From contig UBPA01000003.1 of the NCBI GenBank assembly GCA_900467185.1, forward strand, positions 372,001-436,000: DNA of 64,000 nucleotides, in the 5' to 3' direction. This document shows positions 54,332 through 63,865 of the stretch, piece by piece. This DNA comes from Hyphomicrobiales bacterium (GTDB taxonomy: Bacteria; Pseudomonadota; Alphaproteobacteria; Rhizobiales; Rhizobiaceae). A program made the translations under genes and the position numbers. Position 1 is the first letter of the stretch; every line of letters begins with the position of its first letter. The notes below the pieces were generated by a model, which ran no database searches, was not told the DNA's origin, and saw only the letters and a program-made list of their open reading frames with translations.

Positions 54332-55084
54332 CTATATCCCCTGCATGACGACCGCGAAGCCATCGGCAAAGAGCCGCAGCATGGCGGCGATGCCCAGATA
54401 GAGAAGGAACAGCCCGCCCATGATGAGGTAGGGCGCGGAGATGAAGTAGAGCGGCATCTGCGGCGCCAGCTTGTTGACCATGCCGAGTGCGACGTTGAAG
54501 AGCAGGCCGTAGATGATGAACGGGCTCGACAGGCGCAGCATGATCATGAAGGTCATTTCCAGCGCATTGGTCATCGTGATCAGGATGCCCTGCGGATCGA
54601 ATCCGACCCCGAGCGGCATGGCCTTATAGCTGTCGAAGATCGACTCGAAGATCACGTGATGGAAATCGAGCATGAAGAGCACCATGAGCCCGGCAAAGGA
54701 GATCATGTTCGTCACCTGGTTTTCCGAAGAGTCTTCGAGCACGTCGCTGGCGGGCGGCGCGGTGAAGCCGATCATCATGGTGAGCACGGTGCCGACGAAC
54801 TGGAGACCGAGCGTGTAGAAGCGGGCGATGAGGCCGATCACGCTGCCGATGACGACCTCGGTGGTGATGATATAGATATAGGTGTGCCCCTTGCCGGAGA
54901 TCTGCGGATAGATGTCGTTCCACATCAGCGGCAGGATCGCCATCGAGATCGCGACCGCCGCGAAAAGGCGGATCTGGACCGAAACGCGCGCCGACGAGAA
55001 CCCCGGCATGACCATGATGCAGGCGCCGATACGGCAGAACGCCGCAAACAGCGCCAGCACCGTGCCTTCCGGGTCCGTTATCAT
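54332..55084 (-). CDS. fliR: Flagellar export apparatus protein FliR
   Basis: A 250-residue inner-membrane protein with five or six hydrophobic segments (the first at about 7-25). Family sequences are [19 protein letters not shown] near the start and [18 protein letters not shown] mid-protein. It is part of the FliPQR export gate. Its start overlaps the flhA stop by four bases, a sign of fixed expression ratio. Confidence 0.93.
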   Translation of the reverse strand: MITDPEGTVLALFAAFCRIGACIMVMPGFSSARVSVQIRLFAAVAISMAILPLMWNDIYPQISGKGHTYIYIITTEVVIGSVIGLIARFYTLGLQFVGTVLTMMIGFTAPPASDVLEDSSENQVTNMISFAGLMVLFMLDFHHVIFESIFDSYKAMPLGVGFDPQGILITMTNALEMTFMIMLRLSSPFIIYGLLFNVALGMVNKLAPQMPLYFISAPYLIMGGLFLLYLGIAAMLRLFADGFAVVMQGI

Positions 55085-57168
55085 GAAATGGAGCCGATGA
55101 TCTTGATCTCGAGCCCCTTTGCGAGCTCGACATGGCTGAGGACCGGCAGCGTGGCAAACAGACGTTCGATGATCATGCGAACATAAGAGCGGGATTCGGG
55201 CGAAGATACCAGCACGAACGGCATGCCGCGATCCAGATGCTCGCGGATGACGCGGGTCGCCTCCTCGCTGAACTCCTCAAGGTGGCGCGGGTCGATGTCG
55301 AACTCGACGATATCGCCCTTGGCGTCGCGCTTCAGCGCCTGGTGGAACACCATGTCCCATTTGTTGCCGAGGCGCAGGACGCGCAGCGTGCCGTTGTCGG
55401 AGAGATCGCCGCAGAGCTGCTGCGACATGCGGACGCGGACGTGCTCGACGATGTGCTCGGTCTTGCGGACGTGCGGGGCGAGTTCGGCGACGGCTTCGAG
55501 GATGAGGTGCAGGTTGCGGATGGAGACGCGCTCGGCGAGCAGCAGCTTCAGCACGGCCTGCAGGCCCGAATAGGACATATGCGAGGTGCAGATCTCGTCC
55601 GCGAGCTTGCGATATTCCGGATCGAGCCGCTCGATGAGGATCTTGACGTCCTTGTAGGACAGCAGCTGCGGCAGGTTGTTGCGGATGACTTCCGACAGGT
55701 GCGTCAGCACGACCGAGACGTTGTCGATCGGATGGAAGCCTTCGCGCTTCAGGTCCTCGGTGAAGGTTTCGAGGATCGAGACGGCAGGCATGCCGAAGGC
55801 GGGCTCGCGGATGTCGTCGCCCGGAACCGTCGGTCGCCGGCCGCCGCCCGTGACGACGATGACCTCGCCGACGCGCACCGTGTTCGACGCGATCGTCGTG
55901 CCGTGAACGCGGATATGGTAGGCCTTGTCCGGCACGGCGATGTCGTCGGAGACCTTGATTTCGGGGACGATGAGCCCGTACTGGCTGGCGAACTTGCGGC
56001 GCATCTTGCCGACGCGGAAGGCGAGTTCCTGATGGGCGCCGAGCAGTCGGGTCGAGACCTGCTTGCCGAGCAGCAGCTCGATTTCCGCGGTCTTGAGGAC
56101 GGACTTGACGCTGTCCTTCTCGCTGTCCTTGACCTGGGCTGCCGTCTGCAGATCCTGCTCGCGCTTCAGCTGGCTTGCGGCTGCTGCACGACGCGGGATG
56201 ATGTAGGCCATGGCGGCCATGCCGACACCGAGCGTGGCGAAGGGAATGAAGGGCAGACCGGGAATGATGGAGAGCATGGCCAGAAGGCCGGCCGCGACCA
56301 TCAGCGCGCGGGGATAGTTGCTGAGCTGGCCGACGACCGCCTGGTCGGTGGAGCCGGAAGTGCCGCCGCGCGATACGAGAAGGCCGGCTGCGAGCGAAAC
56401 GATCAGCGCCGGGATCTGCGACACCAGACCGTCGCCGACGGAAAGCTTGACGAACACGTCCGCCGCCTCGCCGATCGACATGCCGTGGCGGAAATAGCCG
56501 ATGATGATGCCGCCGAACACGTTGATGCCGGTGATGAGAAGGCCGGCGACGGCATCGCCGCGCACGAACTTCGAGGCACCGTCCATGGAGCCGAAGAAGG
56601 AGCTTTCCTCTTCCAGCTCGCGCCGGCGATGCTGTGCCTCCTTCTCGTTGATCAGGCCCGCCGACAGGTCGGCGTCGATCGACATCTGCTTGCCGGGAAT
56701 AGCATCGAGGGTGAAGCGGGCGCCGACTTCCGCGATACGCGTGGCGCCCTTGGTGATGACGATGAAGTTCACGGTGATCAGGATGAGGAAGACGATCAGA
56801 CCGATGACGAAGTCGCCGGACATGACAAGGCTGGCAAAGCCCGCAATGACGCTGCCGGCCGCGTCGTGCCCCTGGTGTCCGTGCGAGAGAATGACGCGCG
56901 TCGTCGCGATGTTCAGCGCGAGGCGGATCATGGTCGAGATCAGCAGGATGACAGGAAAGGACGAGAAATCGAGCGGCCGCTGGATCCAGAGCGATACCAT
57001 CAGGATGAGGATGGAGAAGGCGATGGAGAAGGCCAGCCCCATGTCGATCAGAAAGGGCGGGATCGGCAGGAAGAGGATCGACAGGATCGCGACGATACCG
57101 AGCGCGAAGCCGACATCGCGCCCGTTCGGGGCGATCTTGGGGATTACAATTGCAGGAGGTTGTGCCAT
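55081..57168 (-). CDS. flhA: Flagellar export apparatus protein FlhA
   Basis: A 695-residue protein. Residues about 20-310 contain eight membrane segments; the FHIPEP signature region [18 protein letters not shown] lies near residue 195. The rest is the cytoplasmic ring domain that docks export chaperones and substrates. ATG 57168 gives the usual length; an in-frame ATG at 57204 would add 12 residues. It forms an overlapping pair with fliR. Confidence 0.95.
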   Translation of the reverse strand: MAQPPAIVIPKIAPNGRDVGFALGIVAILSILFLPIPPFLIDMGLAFSIAFSILILMVSLWIQRPLDFSSFPVILLISTMIRLALNIATTRVILSHGHQGHDAAGSVIAGFASLVMSGDFVIGLIVFLILITVNFIVITKGATRIAEVGARFTLDAIPGKQMSIDADLSAGLINEKEAQHRRRELEEESSFFGSMDGASKFVRGDAVAGLLITGINVFGGIIIGYFRHGMSIGEAADVFVKLSVGDGLVSQIPALIVSLAAGLLVSRGGTSGSTDQAVVGQLSNYPRALMVAAGLLAMLSIIPGLPFIPFATLGVGMAAMAYIIPRRAAAASQLKREQDLQTAAQVKDSEKDSVKSVLKTAEIELLLGKQVSTRLLGAHQELAFRVGKMRRKFASQYGLIVPEIKVSDDIAVPDKAYHIRVHGTTIASNTVRVGEVIVVTGGGRRPTVPGDDIREPAFGMPAVSILETFTEDLKREGFHPIDNVSVVLTHLSEVIRNNLPQLLSYKDVKILIERLDPEYRKLADEICTSHMSYSGLQAVLKLLLAERVSIRNLHLILEAVAELAPHVRKTEHIVEHVRVRMSQQLCGDLSDNGTLRVLRLGNKWDMVFHQALKRDAKGDIVEFDIDPRHLEEFSEEATRVIREHLDRGMPFVLVSSPESRSYVRMIIERLFATLPVLSHVELAKGLEIKIIGSIS

Positions 57169-57317
57169 CGGAATGTCCGTCTCGTCATGAGAGGCGGGCG
57201 ACATTCATACCTGTCGCCCCATATGCCGACAGTTCTAGGGGTCCAAGCTTGCGCGGGGATGGCTGGCGCGGCGAAACGGGCGGCGCCCCACGGGACCTGC
57301 GCGATCGGGAAGAGGGA

Positions 57318-57584
57318 TCAGAAGCCGGTCTGGATGCGGGAAAAGACGATGTCGGTGAAGATCGACACCTGCGAGCCGATGAACGGCGCCGCGATGGCGA
57401 CGGTCACGAGAACCGCCAGGATCTTCGGAACGAAGGTCAGCGTCATTTCCTGAACCTGCGTCAGCGCCTGGATCAGGGCGACGACGAGGCCGACGATCAT
57501 GGCGGCGAGAACGGGCGGGCCGGAGGCCACGACCACCGTCCACATTGCCGTCTGAACCATGTCGAGTGCGTCGGCCTCATTCAT
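57318..57584 (-). CDS. fliQ: Flagellar export apparatus protein FliQ
   Basis: An 88-residue protein with two membrane helices (about 15-38 and 52-75), connected by a loop starting at the family motif ALTQVQEMTLTFVPK. It forms part of the FliPQR export gate. It lies between flgD and flhA, the order usual in rhizobia. Confidence 0.94.
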   Translation of the reverse strand: MNEADALDMVQTAMWTVVVASGPPVLAAMIVGLVVALIQALTQVQEMTLTFVPKILAVLVTVAIAAPFIGSQVSIFTDIVFSRIQTGF

Positions 57585-57635
57585 TGCAGTATCACTTCAC
57601 CACGGAGGATCGGACCCATTCCTGGGCCGAGACCG

Positions 57636-58058
57636 CTACTTTACCGAAACCCCAGGACCGATGGGAAGCTTGGTGCCGTTTTCGAGAAGCGCAACGATTC
57701 CGTCGGAGTATAGCGTGACCTCCTTGACCACGCCAGTCGTCTTGCCGTCCGCGCTCGTCACCGTCTTGCCGATCACGGCATTGGCTTCCGAGAGCGAGGT
57801 GCGCTGCAGCAGGCTTTCCAGATTGGTGTTCGTCTGGATGGTCTGCTCGACCTGGGAGAAGGTCGCCAGCTGGGCGATCTGCTGGGTCGAGTCCATCGGC
57901 TGCGTCGGATCCTGATTCTTCATCTGGGCGACGAGCAGCTTGAGGAAGCTGTCATAGTTGAGATTGGCCTTGGTGGACGCGGTTGCAGCGTCCTTGGCCG
58001 TGGTGTTCGTCGTGGTGTTGGCGGCCGCCGCGGCGCCAACCGGCATAGCTACCGCCAT
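57636..58058 (-). CDS. flgD: Flagellar hook-capping protein FlgD
   Basis: A 140-residue short form of FlgD. It has the conserved [20 protein letters not shown] (about residues 33-52) followed by [14 protein letters not shown]. It caps the growing hook so that FlgE subunits can assemble. Enteric FlgD is about 230 residues; the C-terminal FnIII/TUDOR part is reduced here, as in other rhizobia. It overlaps flbT by ten bases. Confidence 0.9.
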   Translation of the reverse strand: MAVAMPVGAAAAANTTTNTTAKDAATASTKANLNYDSFLKLLVAQMKNQDPTQPMDSTQQIAQLATFSQVEQTIQTNTNLESLLQRTSLSEANAVIGKTVTSADGKTTGVVKEVTLYSDGIVALLENGTKLPIGPGVSVK

Positions 58059-58498
58059 GGTGCGATCTCCTTACGGATGTGTTCGATCATGGCCGGGGCC
58101 ATTTCCTGGGCGTTGAGGATCTTGTCCTCGATCGGGTAGAGGCCGCGGATCGCCTTCAGGGCGTCGAAGGCACGACCCTGCATGACAAGGCCGTCGACGC
58201 GCTTCAGTTCCGACAGAATCTCGTCGTTCTTGAAGCAATTCAGCAGCATGACGATCGACTTGCGGAACATGATGGTCGACTGCTCGGCCCCTTCCGGATT
58301 GATCAGGATCATCTGGGCGATGAAATAGAGCTGACGCAGCGGAGTGGTCGCGTCCTCCGGCTGGAGAACGTGGTTTTCGAGCAAGAAGGTGACATCGTTC
58401 AGGAATTCGACCGCCACCTTGCGATCGACCCGCAGAACGGCGCCATTCACAAAGATCCGTTCGCCCGACTTCAGCGAGATGCGCAGTGTGCTTTTCAT
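58049..58498 (-). CDS. flbT: Flagellin-synthesis regulator FlbT
   Basis: A 149-residue alphaproteobacterial protein that acts after transcription on flagellin mRNA (repressor in Caulobacter, activator in some others). Typical sequences are [18 protein letters not shown] and [19 protein letters not shown]. Its start overlaps flaF by four bases; FlaF and FlbT work as a pair. Confidence 0.94.
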   Translation of the reverse strand: MKSTLRISLKSGERIFVNGAVLRVDRKVAVEFLNDVTFLLENHVLQPEDATTPLRQLYFIAQMILINPEGAEQSTIMFRKSIVMLLNCFKNDEILSELKRVDGLVMQGRAFDALKAIRGLYPIEDKILNAQEMAPAMIEHIRKEIAPWR

Positions 58499-58842
58499 TT
58501 CAGTCCATCCCTGATGATGGTTGTGATGTCGATGATGCCCTGGAAGTTCGAGGATTCGCGTTTGCGGATCTTCTCGGTTTCGCTCAGAATCCAGATGGCG
58601 ATGGAGATCAGATTGGCGCGCAGCTCTTCGTTCAGCTGATTGTCCGGGGCGCGCAGATCCTCGATGAAACGGATCCAGAGACGCCGCGTATAGTAGACCG
58701 CTTCGATGGCCTCGCGGGAATAGCCCTTCTGCCGGCTGGCAGATGCGAGAAGCGCGATCGAACGGTCGAGGACTTGCCGCTCACGATCCTTGGAGTCGGC
58801 AACGCCGTCCTCCATGATCTCGGCATACGAAAACTGATACAT
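58495..58842 (-). CDS. flaF: Flagellar biosynthesis regulator FlaF
   Basis: A 115-residue alphaproteobacterial protein that assists flagellin production and export together with FlbT. Family sequences are [20 protein letters not shown] and [17 protein letters not shown]. It is 37 bases after flgL on the transcript. Confidence 0.94.
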   Translation of the reverse strand: MYQFSYAEIMEDGVADSKDRERQVLDRSIALLASASRQKGYSREAIEAVYYTRRLWIRFIEDLRAPDNQLNEELRANLISIAIWILSETEKIRKRESSNFQGIIDITTIIRDGLK

Positions 58843-58879
58843 TCAGACATCCCTCATGTTTGTCTAAGGCCTCTTCGCA

Positions 58880-59977
58880 TCAGAGGAAATTGATCAAGCT
58901 CAGCTGCTGCATCCGCGATGTGAGCGTGTAGGACGTCTCGATCTGCGTCATCAGCGACTTCATGCGCGTGCTCGCCTCATAGGGATCGACGCCCTCGAGA
59001 TCGCCGACATGGGTGGTGAGCAGCTTCGCCTGGGAGTCCAGAAGCGTGTTGGCCTTGTTGACGCGTCCTTCGGACGTGCCGAGATCGCTTCCCATGCTGA
59101 TCATGCCGGAAATCGCCTGCTGGGTGTAATTCTGGGCCGTTTCGTTGACGACCGACCGTGCCTGGCTGGAAAGATCCTCGGTCAGCAACTGGCTGGCGAT
59201 CACGGAGGCGAGCACCATCTTGCGGACACCCGCCTCGTTGGCGTTCGTCGTCGTCGAGACGACCTCGGATCCGGAAATCCGGCTCTGGACATTCTTGTCC
59301 GACGCCTTCGACCAGTCCGTCATCCACTGCGTGGGAACCGCATTCTCACCGGCGCTCGTATCGCCCACATAGAGCGGCACGATCTTGCGGTCGATGAAGT
59401 CCTTCATCTGCTCGGCCGACAGGTCCCGATAGGTCGCGATGGTCGCGTTGGCAGGATTGCTGTTGTTCTCCTGCTTGAAGCTCGCGAACGCATCGGCGAA
59501 GGTCTGCTTGGCGGCCGCGTTCTCGGCGTAAGGCGTCAGCGGCCTAGCGTCGGAATTGAGACCGGAAAGAAGGTATTCTCCGTTGGACTGGGAGTTCGCC
59601 GCCACGAAGAAGGCGTTGAAGGTCGAATCGAGTGCCGTCTTCGTGTTGGCAAGCCGCGAGGCGTCGTCGACGCCCATGGACCCGACCAGCGTCGTGTTCA
59701 TTTCCTCGCCCGCCTTGCGCATCGATTCGATGGCGAGCTGCGACGTCGAGAGACGCTGGGTCACGAGCGCGTTCGTGTCCTTGATGTTGGTCAGGCGCTG
59801 CAGCTCGTCCTTGAGGCTGACGAGCCGCGCGGCACTGGAACCGAGCGCCGCACCCGGATCGGCATGAACGCCGGTCGTGACTTCCTGCTGGAGCTTCACG
59901 ACTTCGGACTGGCCGCGCTGGACGCTGAGCCGCATGGCGTTCTGAACCGCCAGATTGGAAATGAATGACGTCTTCAT
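58880..59977 (-). CDS. flgL: Flagellar hook-filament junction protein FlgL
   Basis: A 365-residue flagellin-like protein. The N-terminal helices (LQQEVTTGVHADPG) and C-terminal helix (LMTQIETSYTLTSRMQQLSLINFL, ending in Leu) are conserved for polymerisation, with a variable central domain. It links the hook to the filament together with FlgK. It starts one base after flgK ends. Confidence 0.93.
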   Translation of the reverse strand: MKTSFISNLAVQNAMRLSVQRGQSEVVKLQQEVTTGVHADPGAALGSSAARLVSLKDELQRLTNIKDTNALVTQRLSTSQLAIESMRKAGEEMNTTLVGSMGVDDASRLANTKTALDSTFNAFFVAANSQSNGEYLLSGLNSDARPLTPYAENAAAKQTFADAFASFKQENNSNPANATIATYRDLSAEQMKDFIDRKIVPLYVGDTSAGENAVPTQWMTDWSKASDKNVQSRISGSEVVSTTTNANEAGVRKMVLASVIASQLLTEDLSSQARSVVNETAQNYTQQAISGMISMGSDLGTSEGRVNKANTLLDSQAKLLTTHVGDLEGVDPYEASTRMKSLMTQIETSYTLTSRMQQLSLINFL

Positions 59978-59978
59978 C

Positions 59979-61445
59979 TTATCTCACCATGTCCAGCAAG
60001 GATTTGAGCATTTCGTCCACGGTGGTCATCAGCTTTGCCGATGCCTTGTAGGACTGCTCAAGATCGAGCATCAGCGACAATTCTTCATCGAGGCTGACGC
60101 CGGTTTCGTTGCTCAGCGTCTGCTGCATCTGGGCCAGCATGGCACCCTTGGTCTCGTCGGCCGAGGTTGCCGCCTTGCGCAGCTGCTCGATCCAGCCGAT
60201 CGAGCTGGAGGCGTAGCCGATGACGTTCGCGCTTTCGCCGATATCCGCCTTGGCGTCGAATGTCTGCTGCGTGCCCATCTCCTCGATGAGGCCGTCGAGG
60301 CGACCGGTGTAGGCCGCGACACCATCCGTGTTGTAGGTGTAGTTCGTCGAGGTGGACGTGTTGTTGAAACCGCCATCCCGCAGCAGCATGGGATTTTCAT
60401 CGACGGCGGCATTGATCCGGATGCGTCCGGCAAGGCCCGAGGAGATCTTGCCCGACGCCGGCATGTCCGTGTTGTTCGCTTCGACGAACAGACCCGGCAA
60501 TCCCGGCTCGCGGCTGTCCTTGGGAAGGGTCTGGTCCGTCTCGCGGAAGGCGACGATCAGACCGCGGGCGATTTCGTCCAGCTGGTTCTGCATCATCGGT
60601 GCGATATCGTCGCGCAGCTGGAAGAGCGCCGCCAGCGATCCCTGCGACGAGGTGTTGCCACCGGAACCGGGCTTCAGCTCCTCATTGTCGATCTCCACAT
60701 GAAACGGCGGAGACGAGGACCCGTCCTTGCCGGCCAGCTCGACCTTGCGCGCCGACGTTTCGAAGAGCACGCTGCCATCGCTCGTATAGATGACGGTATC
60801 CATGCTCTGGCGGATGGTGGTCGAAATTCCGACGATGCCGGCGATCGACTTCAGGAGCGAGTCCCGCTTGTCGAGCGCATCGCTCGCATCCTTGCCATTG
60901 GCCAGCATGCCGATGACGGTGTAGTTCACCTTCTCGAAGGCCGAGAGATACTCGTTGAGCTGGACGACCTGCTCGCCGATTTCCTTGTCCGTCGTCGCCT
61001 TGACCTCGTCGAGGACGGTGGAGGCGGAGTTCAAGGCATTCGCCACGTCTCGCGCTTCCGCCACGGCGGAGCGGGCGATCGTGATGCTGCTCGGCGACGC
61101 GGCAAACGTCTGCAGGCTGCTGCGGAACGAGGCCATATAGGTCGACGGCGCCGTCGGATAATCCGCGCCGCCGAAGGCCGACTGGATCTGCTGAAGACCG
61201 AACAGGAGTCTCGACTGCCCGGCATTGTCCGAGATGCTGGCAACGGTCTGCTTGAACAGCGCGTCGTTCTGGGCGCGCTGCACCTTGAGATAGGGCTGTC
61301 CGTCGTTGTCTACGCCCATCATGGCGAGACGACGCGAGTAGTCGGCATTGCCGACATTCGCGATGTTCTGCGATACGACGGCCGTCTGCTTGCCGGTATT
61401 GCTGAAGATCGTCTGAGCCGTGGTAATGGCAGAAGCGAGAGACAT
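59979..61445 (-). CDS. flgK: Flagellar hook-associated protein FlgK
   Basis: A 488-residue protein. The N-terminus (SLASAITTAQTIF, then VSQNIANVGNADYSRR) and C-terminus (LSLMLDLEQSYKASAKLMTT ... LLDMVR) carry the hallmark rod/hook-family helices. It joins hook and filament. It is separated from flgE by 23 bases in the same leftward operon. Confidence 0.94.
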   Translation of the reverse strand: MSLASAITTAQTIFSNTGKQTAVVSQNIANVGNADYSRRLAMMGVDNDGQPYLKVQRAQNDALFKQTVASISDNAGQSRLLFGLQQIQSAFGGADYPTAPSTYMASFRSSLQTFAASPSSITIARSAVAEARDVANALNSASTVLDEVKATTDKEIGEQVVQLNEYLSAFEKVNYTVIGMLANGKDASDALDKRDSLLKSIAGIVGISTTIRQSMDTVIYTSDGSVLFETSARKVELAGKDGSSSPPFHVEIDNEELKPGSGGNTSSQGSLAALFQLRDDIAPMMQNQLDEIARGLIVAFRETDQTLPKDSREPGLPGLFVEANNTDMPASGKISSGLAGRIRINAAVDENPMLLRDGGFNNTSTSTNYTYNTDGVAAYTGRLDGLIEEMGTQQTFDAKADIGESANVIGYASSSIGWIEQLRKAATSADETKGAMLAQMQQTLSNETGVSLDEELSLMLDLEQSYKASAKLMTTVDEMLKSLLDMVR

Positions 61446-61468
61446 GACGGAGCCCGTCCTTTTCTAGA

Positions 61469-62671
61469 TCAGCGCTTGAGGTTGACCAGGACGTCCAGAA
61501 GGTCGGCGCCTGTCTGGAAGACCTTGGAGTTGGCCGTGTAGCTGCGCTGGGATTCGATCATCGCCGTCAGTTCGTCAGCGATATCGACGTTGGAGCCTTC
61601 CAGTGCGTTGTCCTGGACCCCGCCGAACTGGCCGGTGCCGGCATAACCGACGGAGACTTCGCCGGAGGAAGACCCTGCCAGATAGACGTTGCCGGCCTGC
61701 GGCTCGAGGTTGTTGACGCTCTGGACCGTTGCAAGCGCCAGGCGGTAACGGGGATCCAGATCGTTGTTTGCGTATCGGACGTAGACAACGCCTTCCTTGT
61801 CGATCTCGAAGCCGGCGACGGCGCTCGGTGCGTTGCCGTCCTTGTCTCCGGGAACCGGCGTGAAGGCGGAACCCAGCTGGGTCGTCTTGGACAGGTCGAT
61901 CGTGATCTCGTTCAGCTTGGCGCCGGCATAGGTCTTCTCGGCCGTCGTCACCGTAACCGGAGACGTCGTCAGGCTGCCGTCCTCGCCGAACGCCATCGTG
62001 GTCGTGCCGAGCTCTTCGCCGCTGGCACGATCCTTCACGGAGACGCTCCAGGCGTTGGTTGCGGTCTTGGCGTAGGAGATATCGAGAACGCGCGCATTGC
62101 CCTGCGTGTCGTAGACGCTCATCGAGGTCGTGGATGCCGCATCACCGGCAGTCGTCCGCGAGTCGAGGTTCGCACCGAAAGCCGCGACCTTCGTGCCGGT
62201 TGCCGTGAGGCCTCCCGACGACAGATTGATGTTCGTCAGGCCATCGAAGCTGTTGGCGACCGCTGTCGGGGCCTTGCCGTCGACATAGGCATAGCCCTGA
62301 AGGGCGTAGCCGCCCGAATTGATAAGATTGCCGGATTCGTTCTTGGTGAAGGCGCCGGCGCGGGTCATGTAGGACGCGCCTGTCGCATCGGATACCACGA
62401 AGAAGCCTTCGCCGTTGATCCGAAGGTCGGAACCGGAGGTCGTCGTGACCGTCGCGCCTTCATCGTCGATGCTGCGGCGAACATTGGTATCGACGCCGCC
62501 CGAATTGTAGCTTCCGCCCGTCGCGGGCAGGATCAACGAAGAGAATTCCGTCGATGAGCGCTTGTAGCCGGTGGTGCTGGCATTCGCGATGTTCTCCGCG
62601 ACGGTGCTCAGGCGGTTGGCCTGTGCGTTCATGCCGGATCCGCCGGTCCGCATCATTCCGTAGAGACTCAT
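61469..62671 (-). CDS. flgE: Flagellar hook protein FlgE
   Basis: A 400-residue hook subunit. The N-terminal motif GMNAQANRLSTVAENIANAS and C-terminal ELTAMIESQRSYTANSKVFQ are diagnostic, with the central domain forming the hook surface. ATG 62671 has GAGG eight bases upstream; the open frame extends 11 codons further but without a ribosome site. It is the first gene of the flagellar operon downstream of rem. Confidence 0.95.
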   Translation of the reverse strand: MSLYGMMRTGGSGMNAQANRLSTVAENIANASTTGYKRSSTEFSSLILPATGGSYNSGGVDTNVRRSIDDEGATVTTTSGSDLRINGEGFFVVSDATGASYMTRAGAFTKNESGNLINSGGYALQGYAYVDGKAPTAVANSFDGLTNINLSSGGLTATGTKVAAFGANLDSRTTAGDAASTTSMSVYDTQGNARVLDISYAKTATNAWSVSVKDRASGEELGTTTMAFGEDGSLTTSPVTVTTAEKTYAGAKLNEITIDLSKTTQLGSAFTPVPGDKDGNAPSAVAGFEIDKEGVVYVRYANNDLDPRYRLALATVQSVNNLEPQAGNVYLAGSSSGEVSVGYAGTGQFGGVQDNALEGSNVDIADELTAMIESQRSYTANSKVFQTGADLLDVLVNLKR

Positions 62672-62775
62672 GTCCAATCCTCGTTTCGTTCGTCCTGGTG
62701 ACACTAGGAAGCAAGCCTTGCGTGAACCTGTTCAGCCTGCCCGTCCCGAGGGAGGAGGCAAAAGAACGATCGCGA

Positions 62776-62790
62776 TTTCTTGAAGAAATA
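62776..62790. promoter_or_regulatory. Interrupted palindrome between rem and flgE
   Basis: ATTTCTT-G-AAGAAAT is a perfect 15-base dyad about 105 bases upstream of flgE. Rem is the known activator of such class II flagellar operons, so a Rem site is a reasonable guess, but no binding consensus is available to me. Confidence 0.4.
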
Positions 62791-62900
62791 CAGCCGCATG
62801 AAACGGAAGAGAGCCATGGCGTCTCCCGATTGCGAACCCTCGTCGTTCGCTTTCGAAAGACCCCATGGCTCCCATAGAAACCGGGGTGGAAGAAGGAGGC

Positions 62901-63572
62901 TCAGCTCCAGTCGATGCAGTAGCCCAGGAAGCGCTTGCTATCGATCGGGTCGAAGCCCAGCTTCTTGCGCAGCTTCTTGCGCAGCTTGCTGATGTGGCTT
63001 TCGACGACGTTCTCTTCGACGTCTTCGTCAAAGATGCCGTAGATCGCGTTGAAGATCTGCGACTTGGAGACGCGACGGCCGCGGTTGGCGACCAGATATT
63101 CCAGGATGCGGCGCTCGCGCCGCGGCAGGGCGAAGGTCTCGCCTTCGATCTCGGGATCACGGCCGTCCGAGAAGACGCGGATCGCACCGATGTCGGTATA
63201 GTTGGACAGGGACTTGAGGCGGCGGCGGATGGCCGCTGCACGGGCGAGGATCTCGCGGGGATGAACCGGCTTGCGCACGACGTCATCGACTCCGCAGTCG
63301 AAGAAGGCGAGCGTTGCTTCCAGCGACGGCGTGTCGCTGATGGCGATGACCGGTGCCGCGGAACGATCCCGGATGGCGCGGGGAAGGGTCATGGCCCGTT
63401 CGCCCTGACCGATCAGGAACACCTCGACAGCATCGATATCGCTGTCTGCGGCGGTCGAGACCCAGTCGCCGAATTCCTTGGGATCGAACCCGGTGGAGGG
63501 TACGCCTTCCCTTCCGAAGAGAGAGGTGTATCCATCTTTTACAAGTTCACGTTCATCAACCACTACGATCAT
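62901..63572 (-). CDS. rem: OmpR-type flagellar regulator Rem
   Basis: A 223-residue response-regulator-like protein: a receiver-like N-terminal domain (about 1-115) and a winged helix domain (about 125-223, with [20 protein letters not shown] and [15 protein letters not shown]). In Sinorhizobium Rem activates hook, filament and motor genes and is controlled by VisNR. ATG 63572, after GGAG, gives exactly the length I recall for Rem; an in-frame ATG 11 codons upstream is less likely. The receiver lacks the phospho-accepting Asp at the expected strand (DAVEVFLIG). Confidence 0.9.
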   Translation of the reverse strand: MIVVVDERELVKDGYTSLFGREGVPSTGFDPKEFGDWVSTAADSDIDAVEVFLIGQGERAMTLPRAIRDRSAAPVIAISDTPSLEATLAFFDCGVDDVVRKPVHPREILARAAAIRRRLKSLSNYTDIGAIRVFSDGRDPEIEGETFALPRRERRILEYLVANRGRRVSKSQIFNAIYGIFDEDVEENVVESHISKLRKKLRKKLGFDPIDSKRFLGYCIDWS

Positions 63573-63865
63573 TCGTCCGCTCCGAATCAGTATGGTGTTT
63601 TCCAATACGTCATTGGTACGAATCGTGGCGCCTCGTCACAATTAGAGGCTTTTGGTGGGTAGAAATGGTACTAGCTCAGGGTCCCCAGACCGATTTGATC
63701 AAGATGTAGTGGCTCATTTCGGCACATCGACTATTAATTCTGTGGAAAGGTTAACACGTGTTAATGATCGCCATTGCACGCGCCTCATTTCCGCAACGAT
63801 GGGCATGCGCGTGCATTGCAACAAATCATCGATTTAAAATCGTAAAGGTTGTGACGAACGAACGA
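63573..63865. other. rem upstream region
   Basis: 293 bases without a gene. It holds the rem promoter, which I cannot place precisely, and a long palindrome annotated separately. Base composition is markedly lower in GC than the coding sequence around it. Confidence 0.5.
63751..63764. promoter_or_regulatory. 14-bp palindrome upstream of rem
   Basis: TTAACACGTGTTAA is a perfect palindrome about 180 bases before the rem start and just over 100 bases after the end of the transglycosylase gene. It has the size and symmetry of a dimeric regulator site. VisN/VisR (LuxR type) control rem in Sinorhizobium, but their site is not known to me. Confidence 0.45.

Noticed and set aside
55132-57453. Rightward open frame of 773 codons opposite flhA
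   Set aside because: Antisense to a clear FlhA; low-complexity His/Asp/Arg-rich product is a composition artefact.
62812-62872. GAGCCATGG/CCATGGCTC inverted repeat between rem and flgE
   Set aside because: Nine bases with a 43-base spacer and an NcoI-like palindromic core; likely chance.
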